Source: Streptomyces sp. BK239 | GTDB lineage: Bacteria; Actinomycetota; Actinomycetes; Streptomycetales; Streptomycetaceae | Assembly: GCF_004217285.1 (NCBI RefSeq) | Contig: NZ_SHKS01000007.1 | Span: 186,001-250,000, forward strand | DNA: 64,000 nucleotides | Direction of reading: 5' to 3' | Part shown: in pieces, positions 46,733-54,493 of the stretch | Layout of the letters: the number at the start of each line of letters is the position of its first letter | Position numbering within the stretch: the first letter of the stretch is position 1 | Position numbers and translations under genes: made by a program | Notes under the pieces: generated by a model | What the model was told of the DNA's origin: nothing | The model's database searches: none | The model's input: the letters and a program-made list of their open reading frames with translations, nothing else

Positions 46733-47461
46733 ATGGCACGTCAAGCACGAGCAATCCAGACCCGCACGTCGATCCTGCTCGCAGCGGCCGAGGTGTTCGA
46801 CGAACGGGGCTACAGCACGGCCACGATCACGGAGATCATCGCGCGGGCCGACGTCACCAAGGGGGCGTTGTACTTCCACTTCACCTCCAAGGAGGATCTG
46901 GCCCTCGGGGTGATAGCGGCACAGCTGGAGCTGGGGCCGTTGCCTCCGCAGCGGACGAAGCTGCAGGAACTGGTCGACCAGGGCCTGCTGTTCGCGCACC
47001 GGCTGCAGCACGACCCTCTTACCCGGGCCAGCGTGGGTCTGGCCATGGACCAGTGGAGCGAGAGCGCCGAGGGCGGCAACCCGTTCCACGGCAGGCCGTT
47101 CCAGTCCTGGGTGGAGCGGCTGACCGAGGTACTCGTCGAGGCGCGCAGCCGCGGGGAGTTGCTGCCGCACGTCGATCCGGCGGAGACGGCGGAGTTGCTC
47201 TCCGGGTCCTTCACCGGCATCCAGTGGACGTCCCAGGTGCTGTGTCAACGCAAGGACCTGACGGGCCGGGTGATCGCCATGTTCCGCCACCTGCTGCCGA
47301 GCATCGCGATGCCGCAGATCCTCCCGACGCTGGAGCTGACCCCCGACCGGGCCGCCTCGCTCCTCGCGTCCCGCGCCGCAGACCCGGAGGACGAGGAGGA
47401 CGACTCCACCCAGGAAGGGGACGGCGGCGCCTCCCCGGAGAGGGAGGACAGCACCTCCTGA
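46733..47461 (+). CDS. gamma-butyrolactone receptor (ScbR/ArpA-like TetR regulator)
   Basis: This 242-residue regulator has the HTH TATITEIIARADVTKGALYFHF and the conserved ligand-pocket tryptophan (W126 in RPFQSWVERL). The acidic 30-residue tail is unusual. It is divergent to the AfsA gene, and is the likely true receptor of the cluster butenolide; the gene at 43814 would be its pseudo-receptor. Confidence 0.92.
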   Translation: MARQARAIQTRTSILLAAAEVFDERGYSTATITEIIARADVTKGALYFHFTSKEDLALGVIAAQLELGPLPPQRTKLQELVDQGLLFAHRLQHDPLTRASVGLAMDQWSESAEGGNPFHGRPFQSWVERLTEVLVEARSRGELLPHVDPAETAELLSGSFTGIQWTSQVLCQRKDLTGRVIAMFRHLLPSIAMPQILPTLELTPDRAASLLASRAADPEDEEDDSTQEGDGGASPEREDSTS

Positions 47462-47688
47462 CCGCCCCGCCGGGCGCTCGGCACGGTTGCACGGCAGGCT
47501 CGGCACGACCCGGCAGAACACGTCGGGGCACGGCGAACCGGCACCCCGCCCTGCCGATCGCACTCCTGGCCGGACCGGCGGCGGGCCGGCCGGGAGCCCG
47601 GCGGCGTGATGCAGGCGCCGGCTGAGTGCGAGCCGCACGGGCGCTCGCCGGCCGCCGCTCTTCATGGCGCCGCCAGCGAGACGCGGAC

Positions 47689-47712
47689 GCCCGGCCTGTC
47701 CTGAGGCCGGGC
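47689..47712. terminator. hairpin between convergent receptor and response regulator genes
   Basis: GCCCGGCCT (47689-47697) pairs with AGGCCGGGC (47704-47712) across a 6-nt loop. It lies 22 nt past the end of the minus-strand regulator (stop at 47734) inside the 272-nt convergent gap 47462-47733, in which I see no gene. Confidence 0.65.
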
Positions 47713-47733
47713 TCCCGCGACACGCTGCCGCCC

Positions 47734-48468
47734 TCAACCCGCCATCCCCGCAAGGGGATCCGGCCGGCCGTCCCTCTCGCCCGGCCCCGCACGGCCCGGC
47801 AGCGAAGCGGTGCGGGACATGTCCTCCAGGCGGTAGCCCACGCCTCGGACCGTGGTGATCCAGCCCTCGCCGAGCTTGGCGCGCAGGGCGCTGACATGGG
47901 TGTCCACCGTACGGGTGGAGATGGCCCAGTCGTCCGCCCAGACCGCCGCGATCAGGTCCCGGCGTGAGATCACCGTCTCGGGCACCGAGGCCAGCAGCAG
48001 GAGGATGTCGAACTCCTTGCGGGTCAGCTCCAGGGGCTGCTCCGCCAGCCATGCCTCCCGCGCGCCGGGGTCCAGGCGCAGCGCCCCGCAGGACACGCCG
48101 GCCGGACCACCGCCCGTGGCGACGCGTCGCGTCACCGCGTTCATCCGGGCGATCAGCTCCCGGAACCCGTAGGGCTTCACCAGACAGTCGTCCGCACCCG
48201 ACCGCAGACTGAGCACCCGGTCCAGCTCGGAGTCCCGGCTGGTGAAGGTGATCAGCGGTGTGTTGCCCCGGGCCCGGATCTCGGCGCACATCTCGAGTCC
48301 GTCGAGATCCGGCAACTCCAGGTCGAGCAGGACGACTTCGGCCTGTTCCCAGGCCATCAGGCCCGCCCGCCCGGTACGGGCCCGCCGGACCTGGTGGCCG
48401 TTGCGCACCAGGCGGCAGACCAGGGGTTCGGCGGTCCTGTCATCGGGATCGATCACCAGTACGCGCAT
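47734..48468 (-). CDS. second atypical OmpR-type response regulator
   Basis: This 244-residue paralogue of the regulator at 42534 has phosphoacceptor D in LLDLELPD, VKPYGFREL, and the wing end STRTVDTHVSALRAKLGEGW. The acidic pocket starts VIDPDD, with one acidic residue replaced by proline. The two regulators share the same architecture and may regulate different halves of the cluster. Start ATG at 48468 has GGGG 7 nt upstream; GTG at 48474 is possible. Confidence 0.87.
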   Translation of the reverse strand: MRVLVIDPDDRTAEPLVCRLVRNGHQVRRARTGRAGLMAWEQAEVVLLDLELPDLDGLEMCAEIRARGNTPLITFTSRDSELDRVLSLRSGADDCLVKPYGFRELIARMNAVTRRVATGGGPAGVSCGALRLDPGAREAWLAEQPLELTRKEFDILLLLASVPETVISRRDLIAAVWADDWAISTRTVDTHVSALRAKLGEGWITTVRGVGYRLEDMSRTASLPGRAGPGERDGRPDPLAGMAG

Positions 48469-48531
48469 GTGCACCCCACACCGGGCCGTGCCCCGTCGGC
48501 GCCACGCACCTCGGGCCGACGGCCCGGACCG

Positions 48532-49224
48532 TCACTCGCCCGCCGAGCGGGTGTGCACCACGCGGTAGGTGTTGGAGTCCCGCCAGACGGCCAGCGCGTC
48601 CACCCGGGCGTCGGTCTTCTGCCGCTCCGCCGACCGCTCGGCGCCCGGCTGATCGAGGAACGCGTCGTAGGCCTCCTTGCTGTCCCACTGCGAGTAGACG
48701 ACGACCCACTTGCCCTCGATGCCACGCCCGCGCAGGCCGCGCAGCACCGTGTGGCTGCGGTAACCCGGGACCTTCTGCAGCCAGTCCTGGGCGGGGCCGA
48801 GGGCCTCGACCAGGTCGTCCTGGTGCTTCTCGGTGACGCCGTAGAGGTCGATGACCGTGTAGTCGTCGCGGTCCGGCCCGATCTCGGTCTCGCCGGCGCC
48901 GGGCTTCTGCTGGGTGAAGACCACCTCGTTCTGCAGCAGCCGGATCGCCGTGGTGATCTCACCGAACAGCGGCAGCGTGCGGTGCTTGAACTCCTCGCCG
49001 GCGTAACGGGCCTCCAGGTCCTCGGTGGAGCGCCACTGGATGAAGTTGGCGGTGCCGAACTTGGTGTGCCCGCTGTGCACGGTGCTGGACTGCCAGCCCT
49101 CGTAGGCCGCGGCGTCGACGATCTCGCGCATCGCGGCGAGCAGGCTGTCCTGCCTCTCGGCGGAGTCGGTCGAGAACAGGTTGAGGACGGTCAGGTTCTT
49201 ACCATCGGCTGCGATCTTCGGCAT
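48532..49224 (-). CDS. two-domain ABM-type oxygenase (JadG/AlpJ/GilOII-like)
   Basis: This 230-residue protein consists of two antibiotic-biosynthesis-monooxygenase domains in tandem: TVLNLFSTDSAERQDSLLAAM in the first and TVIDLYGVTEKHQDDLVEAL in the second. Such proteins open the B ring of dehydrorabelomycin in the jadomycin, gilvocarcin and kinamycin pathways, using reduced flavin supplied by a partner. That role is inferred here. It is divergent from the SnoaL-like gene. Confidence 0.82.
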   Translation of the reverse strand: MPKIAADGKNLTVLNLFSTDSAERQDSLLAAMREIVDAAAYEGWQSSTVHSGHTKFGTANFIQWRSTEDLEARYAGEEFKHRTLPLFGEITTAIRLLQNEVVFTQQKPGAGETEIGPDRDDYTVIDLYGVTEKHQDDLVEALGPAQDWLQKVPGYRSHTVLRGLRGRGIEGKWVVVYSQWDSKEAYDAFLDQPGAERSAERQKTDARVDALAVWRDSNTYRVVHTRSAGE

Positions 49225-49337
49225 TCTCTCTTCTCTTCCGGTCGATCGGTTGGTGAAAGAAGCAGAACTCGTAATTGCCGGGTCGGTGCTTCCCGATCAG
49301 CATGACAAGCCGACAAGTCGGGTTGAAGACCGTTGTG

Positions 49338-49408
49338 TTCAGGACTGCGCGTGGATTGTCAGGTCTTTGCCGCCCGCGTCAGATCTTCGGCAGCTACGTC
49401 AGGTCTTC
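49338..49408. promoter_or_regulatory. four 20-bp-period direct repeats in divergent promoter
   Basis: Repeats begin at 49338 (TTCAGGACTG), 49358 (GTCAGGTCTT), 49378 (GTCAGATCTT) and 49398 (GTCAGGTCTT), each exactly 20 nt apart. They lie between the divergent oxygenase gene (start 49224) and the SnoaL-like gene (start 49455). The core (T/C)GTCAG(A/G) equals the heptamer at the accA promoter. Even spacing of two helical turns suggests cooperative activator binding on one DNA face. Confidence 0.65.
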
Positions 49409-49454
49409 GACAAGTGCCCTGGGCACCCATTGGCCCCCGCGCGATGATCGAGCG

Positions 49455-49898
49455 ATGAATTCCGTCACGTCAGCAGCCGAAATCGGCACCCTGTTGGACC
49501 GATATCTCATCGATCTCGACGAGGAGAAACTCGACGACGCGTGGGCCCGGGCGCTGTTCAGCGACGACGCCCGTGTCGAGTTCCCGATGGCCCGGCACGA
49601 GGGCGTCGAGGGACTCGCCGACTGGCACCGCAAGGCGCTGGAGGCCTTCGCGCGCACCCAGCACCTCAACTCCCCCGCGGTCGTCGACCTCACCGGCGAG
49701 GACCGGGCGGTCCTGCGCGCCAACCTGGTCTCCACCCACGTACACCACCCGGACACACCCGGCGATCCGCTGTTCGTCGCCGGCACCCTCGTGCACGGCG
49801 CGGCCCGGCGCACCGAGCGGGGCTGGCGACTGACGGAGCTGTCGTTCCGGCTCGTGTGGTCGACGGGCAGCCCGCCCCTTCCGGGTGGCACCGGATGA
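49455..49898 (+). CDS. SnoaL-like / NTF2-fold protein
   Basis: This 147-residue protein has the NTF2-like pattern: EIGTLLDRYLIDLDEEKLDDAWARALFSDDARVEFP, HLNSPAVVDLTGEDRAVLRANL, and a C-terminal GWRLTELSFRLVW strand. Such folds include cyclases and hydroxylases that act on polyketides, or ligand-binding proteins. It is coupled to the antiporter by an ATGA overlap. Confidence 0.8.
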   Translation: MNSVTSAAEIGTLLDRYLIDLDEEKLDDAWARALFSDDARVEFPMARHEGVEGLADWHRKALEAFARTQHLNSPAVVDLTGEDRAVLRANLVSTHVHHPDTPGDPLFVAGTLVHGAARRTERGWRLTELSFRLVWSTGSPPLPGGTG

Positions 49899-51205
49899 CC
49901 GCGCTGGCGGCCGGTGTCAAGGAGCAGCAGATCGCGACCATGCTGTTGGACATCGGCGTGATCCTGCTGGTCGGCGCCGCTCTCGGGGCCCTGGCCCGGA
50001 AGCTGGGGCAGCCCAAGGTGATCGGCGAGATCACGGCGGGCATCGTCCTCGGCCCGAGCCTCCTCGGCCTGCTGCCCGGCGATCCGACGGGAGCTCTGTT
50101 CCCGGCCGACGTCCGTCCGTTGCTGTCGGCGGTCTCCCAGGTCGGTCTGGTCCTGTTCATGTTCGTGGTGGGCTGGGAGTTCGAGCGGCGGGTGATACGT
50201 CCGTACGCGCGTCTCGCGGCCGGCGTCTCGCTGTCGTCCATCGTGCTCGCCTTCGGGCTGGGCGTCGCCGCGGCGGTCGTCCTGTATCCGCATCACGACA
50301 CGGTGGCCGGACACCACATCTCCTTCATGGCGTTCTCCACCTTCATGGGCACCGCGATGTCCGTGACGGCGTTCCCCGTGCTGGCGCGGATCCTGTCCGA
50401 GAACCGGCTGATGGACACCCGGGTCGGCGCGCTGTCGCTGGCCAGCGCCGCGATCGACGACGTCCTGGCCTGGTGTCTGCTGGCGTACGTGTCGGCGCTG
50501 GTCAGCTCGGACGGCGACTACGCGGGCCTGGCCCGGATCGGGGCGCTCAGCGTCGTCTACGTGGCGCTGATGTTCCTGGTGGTGCGGCCGCTGGTGTCCC
50601 GGCTGGTGTGGCGGTGGTCCGCCATGGAGCGCTGGAACGTGCTGCTCGCGGTGCTGTGCGCCGGGGTGTTCGCCTCGTCGTGGCTGACCTCGTGGATCGG
50701 CATCCACCAGATCTTCGGCGCGTTCCTGTTCGGCTTCGTCATGCCGCGCGAACCCCGGCGGGTGCTCGCGGCGCACCTGCGCCGGCCGCTGGACGACGTC
50801 AGCGTCGTACTCCTGCCGGTGTTCTTCATCGTCACCGGCCTCGGCGTCGACCTCGGCGCCCTGACGGCGACCGACTACCTGGCCCTGTTCCTGGTCGTCG
50901 GCGTGGCCTGCGCGGGCAAGCTGCTGGGCGCGATCGTCCCGGCCCGGCTCTTCGGTCTGTCCTGGCGCGAGGCCAAGGACCTGGGCGTGCTGATGAACAC
51001 GCGCGGCCTGACCGAACTCATCATCCTCAACGCCGCCGTGAGCCTCGGAGTGCTGGACGGCCGGATGTTCACCATGCTGGTGATCATGGCCCTCGTGACG
51101 ACGGCGATGGCGGCCCCGCTGCTGTCCCGGCGCGAGCACCTCACGGCCGGCGAGACCCGGAAGGTTCGTACGACCGCCGCGGACGCGACCGCGCCGCACA
51201 CCTGA
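49895..51205 (+). CDS. cation/proton antiporter (CPA2-type)
   Basis: This 436-residue membrane protein has about 12-13 hydrophobic helices; LGQPKVIGEITAGIVLGPSLLG and the ASAAIDDVLAWCLL segment with the ion-binding aspartates are typical of KefB/NapA-type antiporters. Antiporters of this kind occur in several angucycline clusters, where they are thought to export the product or relieve ionic stress; this is inferred. It follows the SnoaL-like gene directly. Confidence 0.87.
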   Translation: MTALAAGVKEQQIATMLLDIGVILLVGAALGALARKLGQPKVIGEITAGIVLGPSLLGLLPGDPTGALFPADVRPLLSAVSQVGLVLFMFVVGWEFERRVIRPYARLAAGVSLSSIVLAFGLGVAAAVVLYPHHDTVAGHHISFMAFSTFMGTAMSVTAFPVLARILSENRLMDTRVGALSLASAAIDDVLAWCLLAYVSALVSSDGDYAGLARIGALSVVYVALMFLVVRPLVSRLVWRWSAMERWNVLLAVLCAGVFASSWLTSWIGIHQIFGAFLFGFVMPREPRRVLAAHLRRPLDDVSVVLLPVFFIVTGLGVDLGALTATDYLALFLVVGVACAGKLLGAIVPARLFGLSWREAKDLGVLMNTRGLTELIILNAAVSLGVLDGRMFTMLVIMALVTTAMAAPLLSRREHLTAGETRKVRTTAADATAPHT

Positions 51206-51218
51206 CGAGGGGGCTCTC

Positions 51219-51770
51219 GTGACACCCGTACAGCCATTGTCCCAGCACGGCAGACACCTGCCGCAACCGCCGGTCGACGGCCGTGCGCTGCGCACGGTGT
51301 GCGGCAACTTCGCCACCGGCGTCACCGTCATCACCACCGGCGGCCCCGAGGGCAGCGCCGCCACCACGGTGAACTCCTTCACGTCCGTCTCGCTGCAGCC
51401 GCCGCTGGTGCTGTTCTGCCTGCACCGGCAGTCCCGGCTGCGCCCGGTCCTTCAGCGCTCCCGGGGCTTCGTGGTGAACTTCCTGACGCACAGTCAGGCG
51501 GGGCTCGCCTGGAAGTTCTCGGGCCGCGAGTCGGCCCGGCTGGCGGACGTCCCGCACCACCGCTCCGCGAACGGGCTGCCCGTTCTCACCGACGCCCTGG
51601 CGTTCCTCGAGTGCCGTCTCGCGGAGGAGTACGACGGCGGCGACCACGCCATCGTGGTCGGCGAGGTCACCGCCCTGGGCTCCTCCGGGGAGGAGGCCGA
51701 CCCGCTGGTCTTCTACAAGGGCGCCATGCGCGTCCTCGACAGCGACGTCCCGGAGCCCGCCCGTGGGTGA
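51219..51770 (+). CDS. flavin reductase (ActVB/JadY-like)
   Basis: This 183-residue NAD(P)H:flavin oxidoreductase has the FMN-binding beta-barrel motifs GNFATGVTVITT and TTVNSFTSVSLQPPLVLFC. It would supply reduced flavin to the ABM oxygenase and/or the halogenase, which carry no reductase domain. GTG start at 51219 with GAGGGGG upstream. It follows the antiporter by 13 nt. Confidence 0.88.
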   Translation: MTPVQPLSQHGRHLPQPPVDGRALRTVCGNFATGVTVITTGGPEGSAATTVNSFTSVSLQPPLVLFCLHRQSRLRPVLQRSRGFVVNFLTHSQAGLAWKFSGRESARLADVPHHRSANGLPVLTDALAFLECRLAEEYDGGDHAIVVGEVTALGSSGEEADPLVFYKGAMRVLDSDVPEPARG

Positions 51771-51789
51771 GGGTGGCGCCGGGCGCACC

Positions 51790-52212
51790 TCAGCGCGGCG
51801 CCGGCATCTGCTCGTCGGCCTCGTCGAACTCCCGCCTGGCCCGCTCGACCTTGCGGAGGTTCTCCGCGGACCATTCGGCGAGGTGGGCGAAGATCGGCGC
51901 CAGGCTGCGGCCGAGCTCGCTGATCTCGTACTCCACCCGGGGCGGCACCTCGGGGTGGTACGTGCGCACCACCAGGCCGTCGCGCTCCATCTGGCGCAGC
52001 CGCTGGGTGAGCACCTTCGGCGTGATGGTGCGGATGTTGCGCTGGAGCTGGACGAAACGCTGCCGTCCGAACTCGTTCAACGTCCACAGGATCGGCGTCG
52101 TCCAGCGACTGAAGACGATGTCGACCACCGGGGAGACCGGGCACGCCAGCTCCGAGTCGACCTTCCCGCCGCGCGTGGTGGCGCCGCCCATGGTGCCGGT
52201 GCTGTCGCCCAT
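51790..52212 (-). CDS. HxlR-family transcriptional regulator
   Basis: This 140-residue regulator has the HxlR winged-helix motif (VVDIVFSRWTTPILWTL, ITPKVLTQRLRQMERDGLVVR) and an N-terminal cysteine C24 as in redox- or quinone-sensing members. It is divergent to an MFS exporter gene, with a 10-bp palindrome between them. Confidence 0.9.
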   Translation of the reverse strand: MGDSTGTMGGATTRGGKVDSELACPVSPVVDIVFSRWTTPILWTLNEFGRQRFVQLQRNIRTITPKVLTQRLRQMERDGLVVRTYHPEVPPRVEYEISELGRSLAPIFAHLAEWSAENLRKVERARREFDEADEQMPAPR

Positions 52213-52229
52213 TCGAACCCTCCCAGGAA

Positions 52230-52269
52230 GTCACTTTCCTCTAGGTACCTACTATACCCAGGATGCTAA
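52230..52269. promoter_or_regulatory. HxlR operator and promoter, first copy
   Basis: Contains the palindrome TAGGTACCTA (52242-52251) and a TATAC -10-like element just after it. The stretch 52230-52257 is identical to 61319-61346 in front of the NmrA-like gene, and a further GATGCTAAC is shared. Two unlinked promoters with the same site suggest one HxlR regulon. Confidence 0.7.
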
Positions 52270-52401
52270 CTTCCCGGAAGACGGTGAGCGGCCCCCCGCT
52301 CCCGGTCCCGCGCCATGTCCTTCCGTGCGGCTGTCCCGTCCCTGATCAAGCCGTACTTCCCGTCCTACGGATCCCTTCCTTCACATCCCCTTAGGAGCGA
52401 C

Positions 52402-53892
52402 ATGTCGACCCAAGAGTCGATGCGCCTTCCCCGCCACACCGCCGAAACGGAGCCGCCGCGCCGCCCGGGACTCATCCTGGCGTTCCTGTGCCTGGCCGGC
52501 TTCATGACCTTCCTCGACGTGTCCATCGTCAACGTGGCCCTGCCGACCATCGAGGACGAGCTGAACATCTCCCAGACGTCTCTGCAGTACATCGTCACCA
52601 CGTACGGCATGCTGCTCGGCGGCTTCCTGCTGCTGGCCGGCCGGCTGGCCGACGCCTTCGGCCGCCGCCGGATGCTGCAGACCGGCCTGGTCCTGTTCGC
52701 CCTCGCCTCGCTGCTCGCCGGGTTCGGGCAGAGCGCGGCCATGCTGATCGTGGCGCGCGGCGCCCAGGGCCTCGGCGCCGCGTTCATCGCGACCGCCGCG
52801 CTGTCCCTGCTCGCCAACAACTTCGAGGAGGGCGCCGAGCGCAACAAGGCCCTCGGCGCCTGGGGCGCGCTCAGCGGTATCGCCGCCGTCGCCGGCGTCA
52901 CCCTGGGCGGTCTGCTCACCGACGGTCCGGGCTGGCGCTGGATCTTCTTCGTCAACGTGCCGATCGGCCTGGTCTGCGCCCTGATCGCCCCCAAGATCGT
53001 CGCTGAGAGCCGTGCGGCCGAGCGCAGCAAGTCCTTCGACGTCGCCGGCGCCGTGACGCTGACCGCCGGTCTCGTGCTGCTGATCTTCAGCCTCGGCCAG
53101 ACCGTCGACGACTCCGACGTGCCGATGGCCCGCGTCTACGGCGGCTTCGCCCTCTCCGCGGTCCTGCTCATCTCGTTCCTGCTGATCGAGCGCCGCGCCG
53201 AGGCTCCGCTGATTCCGCTCCAGGTGTTCAGGCGCAAGTCGCTGCGGGCCTCCAACGTCGTCGCCGTGCTGCTGCTCGGCACCTGCGTCACGCTGTTCTT
53301 CTTCGCCAGCCTGTTCATGCAGCAGGTCCTCAACTGGTCGGCCCTGAAGACCGGTCTGGCCTACGTCCCGCTCGCCGTGATCGTCGCCGTGGGCGCGGGC
53401 ATCGCCTCCCAGCTGGTCACCAAGGTCGCGGCCAAGCCGGTGCTGATGACCGGCCTGACCCTGACCAGCGTGGGCATGTTCCTGCTGTGGCGGGCCCCCT
53501 CCGACGCCTCCTACCTCGTCGACCTGCTGCCCGCCTTCCTGATCTCCGGCCTGGGTCTCGGTCTGTCGTTCGTGCCGGTGCAGGTCGCCGCGTTCTCGGG
53601 CACCGACGAGGACGAGTCCGGTCTGTCCGCCGGCCTGATCAACACGGCGCAGGAGGTCGGCGGCGCCCTGGGCCTGGCCGTGGCCGCCACCTACGCCTTC
53701 CGCCAGGTCGACGAGCTGACGAAGTGGGCGGACGGGGTGCCCGCGCGGGTGACCGAGGCGCGCACCGAGGTCTTCCACGACGCGTTCCTCGCGGGCGCCT
53801 GCTTCGCCGCGGCGGGCCTGGTGCTCACGCTGATCCTGCTGCCCTTCACCAGGGCGTCGGAACAGCCGGCCGCCGGCCCCGCCCACGCCTGA
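52402..53892 (+). CDS. MFS exporter, DHA2 family (14 TM)
   Basis: This 496-residue drug:proton antiporter has 14 predicted helices: LDVSIVNVALPTIEDELN (motif D1), GGFLLLAGRLADAFGRRRM (motif A) and GALSGIAAVAGVTLGG (motif C). It is a candidate exporter of, and self-resistance to, the polyketide. It is preceded by CTTAGGAGCGAC, a good ribosome site for the ATG at 52402. Control by HxlR is probable. Confidence 0.92.
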   Translation: MSTQESMRLPRHTAETEPPRRPGLILAFLCLAGFMTFLDVSIVNVALPTIEDELNISQTSLQYIVTTYGMLLGGFLLLAGRLADAFGRRRMLQTGLVLFALASLLAGFGQSAAMLIVARGAQGLGAAFIATAALSLLANNFEEGAERNKALGAWGALSGIAAVAGVTLGGLLTDGPGWRWIFFVNVPIGLVCALIAPKIVAESRAAERSKSFDVAGAVTLTAGLVLLIFSLGQTVDDSDVPMARVYGGFALSAVLLISFLLIERRAEAPLIPLQVFRRKSLRASNVVAVLLLGTCVTLFFFASLFMQQVLNWSALKTGLAYVPLAVIVAVGAGIASQLVTKVAAKPVLMTGLTLTSVGMFLLWRAPSDASYLVDLLPAFLISGLGLGLSFVPVQVAAFSGTDEDESGLSAGLINTAQEVGGALGLAVAATYAFRQVDELTKWADGVPARVTEARTEVFHDAFLAGACFAAAGLVLTLILLPFTRASEQPAAGPAHA

Positions 53893-53908
53893 GACAGGAA
53901 GACCCGCC

Positions 53909-54304
53909 ATGCCGACGTCACCGCAGCTGTCCTCCGCGGCCGAGGGCTTCCTCGCCGAGAACCACCTGTGCACCTTCACCACCCTCCGCCCCGACGGCAC
54001 GCCCCATGTGACGCCCGTGCGCTTCACCTGGGACGGCGACGCGGGTCTGGCACGGGTCATGACCGCGGTGAGCCGGCGCAAGGCCAGGAACGTGCTGGCC
54101 GCACCCGGCGGCCGGGTCTCCCTCTGCCAGACGGCGGGGCCCCACTGGCTCACCCTGGAAGGCGCCGCCACCGTCCACGACGACCCGTTACGAGTCCAGG
54201 AGGGGGTGCGGCGGTACGCCAAGCGGTACTGGTCACCGCCGCCCGAGCCGCCGGGCCTGGTCGTGATCGAGATCCAGGTCGACAAGGTGATGGGCCTGAT
54301 CTGA
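53909..54304 (+). CDS. PPOX-class F420- or flavin-dependent oxidoreductase-like protein
   Basis: This 131-residue pyridoxamine-oxidase-fold protein has FLAENHLCTFTTLRPDGTPHVTPV and GRVSLCQTAGPHWLTLEG, typical of F420/FDOR members. The substrate is unknown. It starts 17 nt after the exporter gene and may be co-transcribed. It carries a TTA codon (54188-54190, codon 94). A strong terminator follows. Confidence 0.8.
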   Translation: MPTSPQLSSAAEGFLAENHLCTFTTLRPDGTPHVTPVRFTWDGDAGLARVMTAVSRRKARNVLAAPGGRVSLCQTAGPHWLTLEGAATVHDDPLRVQEGVRRYAKRYWSPPPEPPGLVVIEIQVDKVMGLI

Positions 54305-54337
54305 TCCCGGGCCGCCGATCCCGTGCCGAACCGCCCC

Positions 54338-54366
54338 GAGGGTGCCGGAAGTCTTCCGGCACCCTC
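54338..54366 (+). terminator. 29-nt hairpin after the exporter operon
   Basis: GAGGGTGCCGGAAG and CTTCCGGCACCCTC form a 14-bp perfect stem around a single T, 34 nt after the stop of the PPOX gene. Confidence 0.75.
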
Positions 54367-54493
54367 GCCCATTTCCGCCGCCCGACCCGGCTGCAGAACC
54401 TCTGACGCAATTTGTCACAGACCTGTACTTGCGGCCGTTCAGATTCCCTCACTCCCCCGGAATACTGGTGAAAAATCCACTGGGAGAGGAAAC

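Noticed and set aside
47462..47733. Possible gene after the receptor gene
   Set aside because: Only low-complexity frames without a ribosome site; a terminator hairpin is present.
49338..49408. Possible CRISPR-like repeats
   Set aside because: Repeat units are about 10 bp with 10-bp gaps and no cas genes are present; a promoter array is the better reading.
49394..51382. Minus-strand open frame of 662 codons
   Set aside because: It is antisense to the SnoaL-like, antiporter and flavin reductase genes and its composition (Gln/His/Arg-rich) is that of a shadow frame.
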